Shown one piece after another: positions 1 through 7,553 of a stretch of 15,989 bases of DNA (position 1 is its first letter; each line of letters starts with the position of its first letter). Both the position numbers and the translations under genes were made by a program. The notes under the pieces were generated by a model, which worked only from the letters and a program-made list of their open reading frames with translations, was not told where the DNA came from and ran no database searches. This DNA comes from Methylotenera sp. GTDB taxonomy: Bacteria; Pseudomonadota; Gammaproteobacteria; Burkholderiales; Methylophilaceae. The stretch spans positions 1 to 15,989 of the forward strand of contig JACDEP010000002.1 of the NCBI GenBank assembly GCA_013816325.1, in the 5' to 3' direction.

Positions 1-402
<402 letters not shown>

Positions 403-699
403 CTATAACCTTAAGACTTGAACTTAATTTGCAAAGATTAAATCGAGATTTAAAGGTTTTTTAAAGCTAGGCTTTTAAGCCGAGAAAACAATGGTTTAAG
501 ACGATGCAATCAATACCCCATTTAATTTGAATCGTGACCGTAAAGGTCATGTCCGTGGAATATAGCCGATAAATCGGCTTATTCACACGGCAAAGACTTT
601 ACTTCTTCCAATTTGTTACAGACGCCTCATGAAAATGAGACGGCAACACAGCATAATCGCTTGTGTGTTTGAAGTTTAGACATGCAAGAAACTAGTTAT
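403..699 (+). other. 23S-5S intergenic transcribed spacer, no tRNA
   Basis: About 297 bases separate 23S from 5S. I see no tRNA cloverleaf and no credible coding frame. The spacer contains three clean hairpins: tgacc/ggtca at 535-549, a long one at 553-590, and ctcat/atgag with a gaaa loop at 626-639. Structures like these are usually RNase III or RNase E processing sites in the rRNA precursor; that role is inferred. It is longer than many 23S-5S spacers. Confidence 0.8.
553..590 (+). other. Long hairpin in the 23S-5S spacer
   Basis: Nested arms pair from the outside inward: ccgtg (553-557) with cacgg (586-590), gaata (558-562) with tattc (580-584), and agccgat (564-570) with atcggct (573-579), with a two-base apex and small bulges. 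About 17 base pairs form in 38 nt. There is no U-tract, so it is not a terminator; a processing site in the pre-rRNA is the likeliest role (inference). Confidence 0.6.
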
Positions 700-814
700 G
701 CTTGGCGGCCATAGCGGTTTGGACCCACCCCTTCCCATCTCGAACAGGGCCGTGAAACGAACCAGCGCCAATGATAGTATGCTTTTTGCATGCGAAAGTA
801 GGTCACTGCCAAGC
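700..814 (+). rRNA. rrf: 5S ribosomal RNA
   Basis: This is a complete 5S rRNA gene of about 115 nt. Stem I is visible as gcttggc at the 5' end pairing with gccaagc at the 3' end (808-814). The internal loop segment cccatctcgaacag and the 3' segment gcgaaagtaggtcactgcc are the conserved bacterial 5S landmarks. It follows 23S in the usual rrn order and is closed by a strong terminator at 825-860. The exact ends are set by stem I and may differ by one or two bases. A 31-bp copy of its 3' end and flank recurs at 1030-1060. Confidence 0.96.
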
Positions 815-825
815 TATTTATACCA
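795..825 (+). repeat. 31-bp direct repeat, copy 1 (5S 3' end plus flank)
   Basis: This is the last 20 bases of the 5S gene plus 11 bases of flank (tatttatacca). The same 31 bases occur without a mismatch at 1030-1060. Identity stops sharply on both sides (g/c before, a/g after), which suggests a recombination or duplication joint and not chance. Confidence 0.95.
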
Positions 826-860
826 AGCTAAAAAAGCTCCATGTGGAGCTTTTTTAGCTT
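825..860 (+). terminator. rRNA operon terminator
   Basis: A perfect 16-bp stem, aagctaaaaaagctcc (825-840) with ggagcttttttagctt (845-860), surrounds a four-base loop (atgt). The 3' arm itself carries a run of six T. It begins 10 bases after the 5S end and is symmetrical enough to work in both directions. Confidence 0.88.
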
Positions 861-1007
861 GTACTCAACGGTTATTGAGACCTACTTGAGTTTATGACAA
901 TGAGCTTGTCGCAATTTAAGTGAAGAACTAAACAGCAAGATTAACTTAAATAAGTAATAACCTTAGTTACAAGCGAAATTGCGGCGTAGGCTAACTCCCG
1001 AAGGGAT
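861..1007 (+). other. Gene-free stretch between two rRNA-type terminators
   Basis: No credible protein gene or known RNA is visible. Two possible inverted repeats are present: atttaagt (914-921) with acttaaat (944-951), and cgcaattt (910-917) with aaattgcg (976-983). A further hairpin, gctaac-tccc-gaa-ggga-t-gtt-a-agc, runs from 990 to 1014. No function can be assigned. Confidence 0.5.
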
Positions 1008-1060
1008 GTTAAGCGTAGCGGCCGTAGCCAAAGTAGGTCACTGCCAAGCTATTTATACCA
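1008..1060 (+). pseudogene. Internally deleted 5S rRNA remnant
   Basis: Bases 1030-1060 repeat the last 20 nt of the 5S gene and its 11-nt flank exactly. Immediately upstream, 1008-1028 aligns with the 5S start and its leading bases (695-715) at 17 of 21 positions, including the shared block gcggcc. In order, this reads as a 5S gene that has lost about 79 internal bases. The two halves cannot form the normal 5S core, so it is not a functional rRNA. The 3' half is certain as a repeat; the 5' half is weaker and might be chance. It is followed by its own terminator, as a real rrn end would be. Confidence 0.6.
1030..1060 (+). repeat. 31-bp direct repeat, copy 2
   Basis: Exact copy of 795-825, lying 235 bp downstream of copy 1. 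Here it leads into a different terminator (1062-1092) from the one after the intact 5S gene. Confidence 0.95.
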
Positions 1061-1061
1061 G

Positions 1062-1092
1062 AAACCCCGTAACGGAAGTTGCGGGGTTTTTT
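1062..1092 (+). terminator. Second rRNA-type intrinsic terminator
   Basis: The arm aaaccccgtaac (1062-1073) pairs with gttgcggggttt (1078-1089) through one T-G wobble around a ggaa loop, followed by a T-run at 1087-1092. It sits just after the 5S remnant, which suggests it was once the terminator of another rrn copy (inference). Confidence 0.85.
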
Positions 1093-1107
1093 ATTGCCTG
1101 AGAATAT

Positions 1108-1382
1108 GAAAAGCCTCCGTAATACGAAGCTGTGATACGAAAGTCATCCCTACTTATGCAGGCTTTAGGTTGGAAGTGGTAAAGGGCTAATGCCAATGGT
1201 TGGTTGACTTCAGGAAAGTCAGCCAGAAGAGTCGGCTAGAAGAGTCAGCTAGCAGCAACGCTCAAGGCGTCTTGTTGGAGGCCTATTGTATATAAAGAGA
1301 CCGGTGCATTAGCACACGGTATCAACTGGAAGTAGACCTCTCTGCTGCCGAAAGCAGCCGTTTAGGATGAAATACCCTTTGC
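1108..1382 (+). ncRNA. Putative structured RNA, possibly a group II intron relic
   Basis: This stretch has no credible coding frame but is dense in RNA-like hairpins. Examples are ggttgactt with aagtcagcc (1203-1224), acgc/gcgt (about 1258-1270), accggtgc with gcac-a-cggt (1300-1320), and gctgc-cgaaa-gcagc (1344-1358). A GAAA motif at about 1137-1143 sits in a small stem. The segment around 1160-1225, with the words gggctaatgcc and gtcagcc, recalls to me the domain I leaders of bacterial group II introns, which often precede a reverse transcriptase gene. No reverse transcriptase and no clear domain V are present, so at most it would be a fragment. RNase P, tmRNA, 6S and SRP signatures are absent. 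An unknown ncRNA is the main alternative. The orientation is assumed. Confidence 0.35.
1217..1255 (+). repeat. 13-bp tandem repeat, three units
   Basis: Three adjacent 13-base units are seen: agtcagccagaag (1217-1229), agtcggctagaag (1230-1242) and agtcagctagcag (1243-1255). Neighbouring units differ at two positions each. The length is not a multiple of three, which fits a non-coding or RNA context. Confidence 0.85.
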
Positions 1383-1413
1383 AATAAAGCCTCCCATGTG
1401 GAGGCTTTATTAT
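1383..1413. terminator. Hairpin terminator, probably shared by both strands
   Basis: A perfect 12-bp stem, aataaagcctcc (1383-1394) with ggaggctttatt (1400-1411), has a five-base loop. It lies 22 bases after the stop codon of the minus-strand aminopeptidase gene and at the end of the structured plus-strand region, so it can serve either strand. The T-runs are short and interrupted on both sides, so its strength is uncertain. Confidence 0.7.
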
Positions 1414-1435
1414 TGAGGCTCAATTAAACAATTGC

Positions 1436-2893
1436 TTATGTGACTAACATGTTTTTAAGCATTTCCAGACCAAAGCCTACACCAAAACCTGTTGTGTCGG
1501 TCTGGACCGCGCCTAAGCCGCCCTTGCGCATGGCAGACGACAAGTCGATATGCAGCCATGGCACCTCATGCTCTATGAATTTACCCAGAAAACGGGCGGC
1601 ATGGATATGGTCAGCGCCGCCTTCCAAGGTGCATTGCTTGATATCGGCAATGTCGCTATCAAGGTCGATCTCATAGTCTTCGTCGTAAGGAAAAGCAACA
1701 ATACGCTCCGCGGCGATATTGCCTGCGTCTACTGCTTTAAAAAGCAATTCCGGGCGATTTCCTATCGCACCGCTCATACGGTCACCTAGGGCAATCGCCA
1801 TGCTGCCAGTCAATGTAGCAAAATCTATTATAAGGTCAGGTTTTTGGCGTGATGCTAGCGTTAAAGTGTCAGCCAATACCATACGGCCTTCAGCGTCGGT
1901 ATGGACGATTTCAATGGTCGTGCCATTTAATGCCGTTACCACATCATTCTGCTTATAGGCTAAAGGTCCAATATGATTTTGCGCAATTGCCAACCAGCAA
2001 TCGATTTTAATTGGTAACTTGTGTTGGGTTGCCGCTAAAAGAATACCTAAGGCCACTGCTGACCCATTCATGTCTTCATGCATGCCGTTCATATATTTGG
2101 CGGGTTTAAGGTTATGGCCGCCTGTATCAAAGCAGATGCCTTTACCAACTAGAGCGATATGCTGCTTAGCATTTACATGGGTATAACTGAGATGTACGAT
2201 GGCTGCATCTTGTGGATCAGAGCCTTGGCCGACAGCAACGAATGCACCCGCCCCCATTGTTTTAAGCTGCGTCATATCAAATTCTTCATGCACCCAGCCA
2301 TTTTCTAGAGCGATGTCCTTAATTATTGAACGGTAAATTACCGGGGTTAATTCATTGGGTGGGGTAAAGGTCAATTGCCGGCAAAGCGCATTGCCAGCCA
2401 CGCGAGCATTTACTTCGCTGTAATCATGGTCAGCTTGATAACCATAAATACTTATATTTTTAAGTGCGTTAGATTTCTTATCTTTTTTATAGTTAGGCAT
2501 ATCCACTGAGTTTACGGTAGCGACATAATAGGCCGCCCACGCATGGGCTTTACGAACTTCATCATTACCAAAAACACATATGGCTAAACTCTCTGGTTGC
2601 TCATCAAGTAAAGGTTTTACAGCCTTGCATAATAAAGCGTGGCGTTGGAATGTATTGAGCTTCGATTCTAAAATTACGTAACTTGCAATTCCTCCTGTAG
2701 TTAAATCTATAGTAATTGACGATTTAGTTAAGTCTTTAAATTTGCTTTTTGTACGCTGAAGCTTAGTATGCAAAATGGCGCTAAAAGGAAAGTCTTCTTG
2801 CTCGTTTTCACCCAAAACAAAGAGTATATGTTTGTCGGTAGATAACGACTTTTCGGTAGCAATTGTTGAATTTTGTATTAATTTTAATGACAT
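1436..2893 (-). CDS. Leucyl aminopeptidase family protein (peptidase M17)
   Basis: This 485-residue protein is a cytosolic zinc or manganese aminopeptidase of the M17 family, which removes N-terminal residues from peptides. The C-terminal catalytic domain (about 165-485) is complete. The metal ligands appear as K251 and D256 (VGKGICFDTGG), D274 (HEDMNG), and D333 and E335 (HTDAEGR). The catalytic K263 (NLKP) and R337 are also present. The N-terminal domain (about 1-160) matches no part of the family that I recognise, as is common for this regulatory half. The start is supported by an AAAGGA ribosome site 5 to 6 bases upstream. A TATAAT-like box lies on the minus strand at 2927-2932. The gene is transcribed alone, divergent from aceE. 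Whether it is pepA itself or a paralogue cannot be settled here. Confidence 0.93.
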   Translation of the reverse strand: MSLKLIQNSTIATEKSLSTDKHILFVLGENEQEDFPFSAILHTKLQRTKSKFKDLTKSSITIDLTTGGIASYVILESKLNTFQRHALLCKAVKPLLDEQPESLAICVFGNDEVRKAHAWAAYYVATVNSVDMPNYKKDKKSNALKNISIYGYQADHDYSEVNARVAGNALCRQLTFTPPNELTPVIYRSIIKDIALENGWVHEEFDMTQLKTMGAGAFVAVGQGSDPQDAAIVHLSYTHVNAKQHIALVGKGICFDTGGHNLKPAKYMNGMHEDMNGSAVALGILLAATQHKLPIKIDCWLAIAQNHIGPLAYKQNDVVTALNGTTIEIVHTDAEGRMVLADTLTLASRQKPDLIIDFATLTGSMAIALGDRMSGAIGNRPELLFKAVDAGNIAAERIVAFPYDEDYEIDLDSDIADIKQCTLEGGADHIHAARFLGKFIEHEVPWLHIDLSSAMRKGGLGAVQTDTTGFGVGFGLEMLKNMLVT

Positions 2894-2926
2894 TTAAATC
2901 CTTTAAGTCTTATGTAAAACCCATTG

Positions 2927-2932
2927 ATTATA
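2927..2932 (-). promoter_or_regulatory. Candidate -10 box of the aminopeptidase gene
   Basis: The minus strand reads TATAAT here, 34 bases before the start codon, inside a very AT-rich run (2926-2951). I see no convincing -35 box at the usual spacing, so this is only a candidate. Confidence 0.3.
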
Positions 2933-3072
2933 TATAAGACATATATATAAAACCCTTAAAAATCGTTACTAAACTTGACCAAAACTACTAAAAAAGCCAC
3001 ACTATTGTTTTCTGAAAATGGTTCTAACAAAACCTTGTTTAACAAGCCGCATTAGCGCGCAGCATTTCAAAC

Positions 3073-3102
3073 ATGTCATATCAATTAGTTAATTATTATA
3101 CT
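3073..3102 (+). promoter_or_regulatory. Candidate sigma-70 promoter of aceEF
   Basis: ATGTCA (3073-3078, four of six matches to TTGACA) and TATACT (3097-3102, five of six) are 18 bp apart, 64 bases before the aceE start codon. An inverted repeat TGAATT-N11-AATTCA (3102-3124) overlaps the expected transcription start and could be an operator. It does not resemble the E. coli PdhR site. Confidence 0.4.
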
Positions 3103-3166
3103 GAATTCTATCCATAATAATTCACTACGTACGTTTATTGATATGGCTACACGGAGCCTCAACTGA

Positions 3167-5821
3167 ATGTCATTAATTCCAGATATCGATAGCCAAGAAA
3201 CCCAAGAGTGGCTTGACTCATTAACCGCAGTTATTGAGAACGAAGGCACAGAACGTGCCCACTTCCTACTTGAAGCGATGATTGATAAAGCACGTCGTTC
3301 AGGTAGCAACTTACCTTATAACGCAACAACTGCTTACGTAAATACTATTCCTACACACTTGCAGCAACGTTTGCCAGGTAATCCTGAGATGGAGCGCCGA
3401 ATTCGTGCATTAGTTCGCTGGAATGCGGTAATGACTGTATTGCGTGCAAATGAAAAATCTCCGGGCGTAGGTGGTCATATTGCTAGTTTCCAGTCTGCTG
3501 CAACATTGTATGACACCGCATTTAACTATTTTTTCCGTGCCGCTAATGAAAATTTTGGGGGTGACTGTGTTTACTTCCAAGGTCATTCTTCACCGGGAGT
3601 CTATGCACGCGCTTTCTTGGAAGGCCGCATTACAGAAGAGCAAATGGCTAATTTCCGTCAGGAAACTGCTGGCAATGGTTTATCTAGCTACCCACACCCA
3701 TGGTTGATGCCGGACTTCTGGCAATTCCCTACGGTCTCCATGGGTTTGGGCCCAATTACAGGTATCTACCAAGCGCGTTTCTTGAAGTACATCCACGACC
3801 GCGGCATTGCAGATACTAGTGATCGCAAAGTATGGGTATTTTGCGGTGATGGTGAGATGGATGAGCCGGAGTCATTAGGCGCAATTTCATTAGCCAGTCG
3901 TGAAAAATTGGATAACCTGATATTCGTCATCAACTGTAACTTGCAACGTTTAGACGGCCCAGTACGGGGCAACGGCAAAATTATCCAAGAATTAGAATCG
4001 GATTTCCGTGGTTCCGGCTGGAATGTACTGAAAGTTATCTGGTGCTCATATTGGGACCCATTATTGGCTATGGACAAAGATGGTATACTTAAAAAACGCA
4101 TGGAAGAATGCGTGGATGGCGAGTACCAAAACTTTAAAGCCAAAGGCGGTGCATACACGCGTGAACATTTTTTCGGTAAATATCCTGAGCTAAAAGAAAT
4201 GGTTGCAGCAATGAGCGATCAAGACATCTGGCGCTTGAATCGTGGCGGCCATGATCCGCATAAAGTCTATGCGGCTTATCATGCTGCGGTGAATCATAAA
4301 GGCCAGCCGACCGTGATTCTAGCTAAAACGGTAAAAGGTTATGGCATGGGCGAAGCGGGCGAAGGCCACAATACAACGCATCAGCAAAAAAGTATGGATT
4401 TAACGTCACTGAAATTATTCAGAGATCGTTTTGATTTACCTATTACTGACGAACAAGTGGAAAGTTTGTCTTTCTACAAACCAGCCGCAGATTCCCCGGA
4501 AATGCACTACATGGCAGAGCGCCGTGCAGCCATGGGCGGCTCTGTGCCGGCACGCCGCCGCAAAGGTAACGAACTTACTATTCCGCCATTATCTGCCTTC
4601 GAGAATATGTTGGTATCAACCGGTGAGCGTGAGATTTCAACTACTATGGCTTTCGTGCGCATCCTTTCGACCTTGGTGCGCGACAAACAAATCGGTAAAT
4701 ATGTAGTACCTATCGTACCGGATGAAGCACGTACTTTCGGTATGGAGGGTATGTTCCGCCAGTTGGGTATTTATTCACACTTAGGCCAATTGTATGAGCC
4801 TATGGATTCTGACCAGGTAATGTATTACAAAGAATCCAAAGATGGCCAGATTCTAGAGGAAGGCATTAACGAAGCGGGATCCTTTTCTAGCTGGATTGCA
4901 GCAGCGACTTCATACTCCGTCACCGGCGTGCAGATGATTCCGTTTTACATTTTCTATTCAATGTTTGGCTTCCAACGTATTGGTGACTTGGCTTGGGCAG
5001 CGGGCGACTCACGTGCTCGAGGCTTCTTGCTAGGCGCAACAGCTGGCCGCACGACACTGAACGGTGAAGGCTTGCAGCACGAAGATGGCCATAGTCACTT
5101 GATGTCTGCGACCATTCCGAATTGTATTTCTTACGACCCGACTTTTGCCTATGAGTTAGCAGTCATCATTCAAGAAGGTTTGCGTCGCATGGTGCAAAAC
5201 CAGGAAGATGTGTATTACTACATCACCTTGATGAACGAAAACTACACACATCCGGAAATGCCAAAAGGTGCGGAAACTGGCATTCTTAAGGGCATGTATA
5301 ACTTCAGTAAATCGCAAGCTAAAGGCGAGAAAGTGCAGTTAATGGGTAGCGGCGTGATATTGCGCGAAGTGATTGCTGCTGGTGAATTGTTAGAGAAAGA
5401 TTGGGGCGTTTCAGCGGATGTATGGAGCGTGACCAGCTTTACCGAATTACGTCGTGAAGGCTTAGATGCTGAGCGTTGGAATATGCTAAACCCTGAGCAG
5501 CCACGTAAATTAATATACGTTGCAGAGTGCTTAAAGGGCGCACAAGGCCCAGTAATCGCTTCTACAGATTATATGAAATCCTTTGCTGAGCAAATTTCAG
5601 GCTTGGTACCAGGAAAATTCGTAGCTTTAGGTACTGATGGATACGGTCGTTCAGATAGCCGAGAAGCCTTACGTAGCTTCTTTGAAGTTGATAGATACTA
5701 TGTTGTTTTAGCGACGCTTAAAGCGCTAGCTGATGAAGGCAAGTTGCCAGCCAGCAAAGCGGCGGAAGCCATCAAAAAATACAAGTTAGATGCTAACAAA
5801 CCTAACCCAACCACAGTTTAA
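3167..5821 (+). CDS. aceE: Pyruvate dehydrogenase E1 component, homodimeric type
   Basis: AceE is the thiamine diphosphate enzyme that decarboxylates pyruvate and transfers the acetyl group to the lipoyl arm of E2. At 884 residues it matches the usual size of about 885. The ThDP-binding motif runs from GDGEMDEPE (G227-G229) to NCNLQRLDGP (N256, N258). The cofactor-activating glutamate is E569 (GINEAGSFSSW), followed by the conserved IPFYIFYSMFGFQRIGDL and GEGLQHEDGHSH blocks. The single-chain homodimeric form is typical of gamma- and betaproteobacteria, unlike the alpha/beta E1 of alphaproteobacteria. The start is supported by a CGGAG ribosome site at 3152-3156. It is the first gene of an operon with aceF. 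The function is near certain. Confidence 0.98.
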   Translation: MSLIPDIDSQETQEWLDSLTAVIENEGTERAHFLLEAMIDKARRSGSNLPYNATTAYVNTIPTHLQQRLPGNPEMERRIRALVRWNAVMTVLRANEKSPGVGGHIASFQSAATLYDTAFNYFFRAANENFGGDCVYFQGHSSPGVYARAFLEGRITEEQMANFRQETAGNGLSSYPHPWLMPDFWQFPTVSMGLGPITGIYQARFLKYIHDRGIADTSDRKVWVFCGDGEMDEPESLGAISLASREKLDNLIFVINCNLQRLDGPVRGNGKIIQELESDFRGSGWNVLKVIWCSYWDPLLAMDKDGILKKRMEECVDGEYQNFKAKGGAYTREHFFGKYPELKEMVAAMSDQDIWRLNRGGHDPHKVYAAYHAAVNHKGQPTVILAKTVKGYGMGEAGEGHNTTHQQKSMDLTSLKLFRDRFDLPITDEQVESLSFYKPAADSPEMHYMAERRAAMGGSVPARRRKGNELTIPPLSAFENMLVSTGEREISTTMAFVRILSTLVRDKQIGKYVVPIVPDEARTFGMEGMFRQLGIYSHLGQLYEPMDSDQVMYYKESKDGQILEEGINEAGSFSSWIAAATSYSVTGVQMIPFYIFYSMFGFQRIGDLAWAAGDSRARGFLLGATAGRTTLNGEGLQHEDGHSHLMSATIPNCISYDPTFAYELAVIIQEGLRRMVQNQEDVYYYITLMNENYTHPEMPKGAETGILKGMYNFSKSQAKGEKVQLMGSGVILREVIAAGELLEKDWGVSADVWSVTSFTELRREGLDAERWNMLNPEQPRKLIYVAECLKGAQGPVIASTDYMKSFAEQISGLVPGKFVALGTDGYGRSDSREALRSFFEVDRYYVVLATLKALADEGKLPASKAAEAIKKYKLDANKPNPTTV

Positions 5822-5834
5822 GGAGACGATTTAA

Positions 5835-7175
5835 ATGGTAATTCAAAACATAGTCGTCCCCGATATCGGTAATTTTGATAGTGTGGATGTGATTGAAGTA
5901 TTAGTAAAAGCTGGTGACACCATCGCCAAAGAAGACTCACTTATTACAGTAGAGTCGGATAAGGCTTCGATGGATATTCCTGCGCCATTTGCCGGCATAG
6001 TTAAAGAAGTGAAAATCAAAGTTGGCGATAAAGTAGCCCAGGGTGGTTTGATTTTAACGTTAGAAGCTAGCGATGCGGCTGCAAAACCAGCTGAAACTAA
6101 AACCGCTGAAACAAAGCAAGCAGAAGTGAAGGTAGAAGCTGCACCTAATGCAGCGATCCCTGAGCCTAGCCGCCCTGCGCCTGAACCACCAAAACCCATT
6201 GCACCAGCCCACAAACCTGTTCCAGTCGGCGAGAGTGTGGTGACAGAAGGCGGCAAGCTTTCACATGCGAGTCCATCCATACGTAAGTTTGCGCGTGAAT
6301 TAGGTGTAAACCTAGAGTTTGTAAAAGGTTCTGGTCCAAAAAACCGCATTGTGCAGCATGATGTGCAAACCTATGTAAAAGGTGAGTTAGCAAAACCACG
6401 CATTGAAAACATGGGTGCAGGCGTCAGTAGCTTCGCTGCCTTGCCGATGCCAGTGATCGATTTCTCACAATTTGGTGAGATTGAAAATAAACCACTGTCA
6501 CGCATCAAAAAACTTTCAGGTGCTAATTTGCATCGCAATTGGGTCACTGCGCCGCACGTGACCCAATTCGACGAAGCTGATATTACTGACTTGGAGGAGT
6601 TCCGTAAGTCTATGCAAGCTGATGCGGAAAAACGTGGCGTGAAATTAACCATGTTGGCATTCTTGATTAAGGCATCAGTCAACGCTTTGAAAGCATATCC
6701 AACTTTTAATTCATCTCTGTCACCGGATGGCGATAGCTTGATTTTGAAAAACTACTACAACATCGGTTTTGCTTGTGATACGCCAGATGGTTTAGTTGTG
6801 CCGGTAGTGCGTGACGTACATCAAAAAGATGTACTGGATATTGCACGTGATTTAGGTGAGCTTTCAACTAAAGCACGAGAGCGCAAATTGAAGATAGAAG
6901 AGATGCAGGGCGGTTGCTTCACCATTTCTAGTCTAGGTGGTATTGGAGGTACGATGTTCACGCCTATTATCAATTGCCCGGAAGTGGCAATCTTGGGGGT
7001 TTCACGTTCATCCATGCAGCCTGTATACGATACAAAAACCAAGAGCTTTGAACCACGTTTGATTTTGCCATTGTCGCTTTCTTATGACCATCGCGTAATC
7101 GATGGGGCAGATGGCGCACGCTTCACCAGTCATATGCGTATGATGTTGAGTGATGTGCGAAGGTTATTACTCTAG
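5835..7175 (+). CDS. aceF: Dihydrolipoamide acetyltransferase, PDH E2 component
   Basis: AceF forms the core of the PDH complex and transfers acetyl groups from lipoamide to CoA. The 446 residues contain one lipoyl domain (1-78, lipoyl lysine K43 in ESDKASMD), an Ala/Pro-rich linker (about 82-135), an E1/E3-binding domain (about 143-182, SPSIRKFARELGV), and the catalytic acyltransferase domain (about 215-446) with H419 and D423 in SYDHRVIDG. E. coli AceF has three lipoyl domains; the single one here fits the pattern in which Lpd brings another. The ribosome site AAGGAG (5820-5825) overlaps the aceE stop codon, so translation of the two genes is probably coupled. An intrinsic terminator follows at 7196-7230. 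Confidence 0.97.
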   Translation: MVIQNIVVPDIGNFDSVDVIEVLVKAGDTIAKEDSLITVESDKASMDIPAPFAGIVKEVKIKVGDKVAQGGLILTLEASDAAAKPAETKTAETKQAEVKVEAAPNAAIPEPSRPAPEPPKPIAPAHKPVPVGESVVTEGGKLSHASPSIRKFARELGVNLEFVKGSGPKNRIVQHDVQTYVKGELAKPRIENMGAGVSSFAALPMPVIDFSQFGEIENKPLSRIKKLSGANLHRNWVTAPHVTQFDEADITDLEEFRKSMQADAEKRGVKLTMLAFLIKASVNALKAYPTFNSSLSPDGDSLILKNYYNIGFACDTPDGLVVPVVRDVHQKDVLDIARDLGELSTKARERKLKIEEMQGGCFTISSLGGIGGTMFTPIINCPEVAILGVSRSSMQPVYDTKTKSFEPRLILPLSLSYDHRVIDGADGARFTSHMRMMLSDVRRLLL

Positions 7176-7195
7176 TTGATTTTTTGCTTTACACC

Positions 7196-7230
7196 AACCC
7201 GTTATTCCTTAAGGAGTAACGGGTTTTTTT
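7196..7230 (+). terminator. Terminator of the aceEF operon
   Basis: The arm aacccgttattcc (7196-7208) pairs with ggagtaacgggtt (7213-7225) through one T-G wobble. The loop is ttaa and the T-run covers 7224-7230. It lies 20 bases after the aceF stop codon, so lpdA must have its own promoter further on. Confidence 0.92.
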
Positions 7231-7553
7231 ACAATTTATCTGCTCCAATAATTGCCTCATATTCGCCTCTATTTGGTGCTTGTAAATAAAATGCACTAAA
7301 ACAATAGCTTTTTCATTTTCTCGCATTTACATTTTGTCACATTTTTTGTCAGAAAAAAACTTACATAACCTGCTTGAATCAGCACGTTGTCTCGCTTCCT
7401 TTCATTACACTTAATTACAAATATTTTGAGATTTTTTGGTACGTAAATTGCTCAAATACCATAGATGATGTTCGAATGAATTATAGCCATACCAATAATG
7501 TAATTTAATCTATGTAATTTAATCTATGTAAATTAATGGTACTGGAGGCTGAC
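7231..7553 (+). other. AT-rich intergenic region before the protease gene
   Basis: There is no gene in these 323 bases. The region holds a doubled TTGTCA motif (7334-7339 and 7346-7351) that could be part of a promoter or a binding site, though no good -10 box follows at the right spacing. A 14-bp tandem repeat occupies 7498-7538 directly before the ribosome site. Several T-runs and A-runs suggest bent DNA. Confidence 0.45.
7498..7538 (+). repeat. 14-bp tandem repeat before the protease gene
   Basis: atgtaatttaatct occurs twice in a row (7498-7511 and 7512-7525). A third, degenerate unit, atgtaaattaatg, covers 7526-7538. The repeats end five bases before the ribosome site of the protease gene. 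Each unit carries a short AT-rich box, so copy number could influence transcription or leader length (inference). Confidence 0.85.

Noticed and set aside
403..699. tRNA gene in the 23S-5S spacer
   Set aside because: No acceptor stem plus TTC-containing T-loop could be found; the hairpins do not form a cloverleaf.
698..889. Open frame of 63 codons across the 5S gene
   Set aside because: It lies on the 5S rRNA and its terminator, and has no ribosome site or protein-like composition.
1217..1255. CRISPR-like array
   Set aside because: The units touch each other with no spacers, are only 13 bp, and no cas genes are present.
1095..1411. Known housekeeping RNA (RNase P, tmRNA, 6S or SRP RNA)
   Set aside because: None of their hallmark sequences is present, for example the P4 helix of RNase P, the tmRNA tag and tRNA-like ends, or the SRP GGAA loop region.
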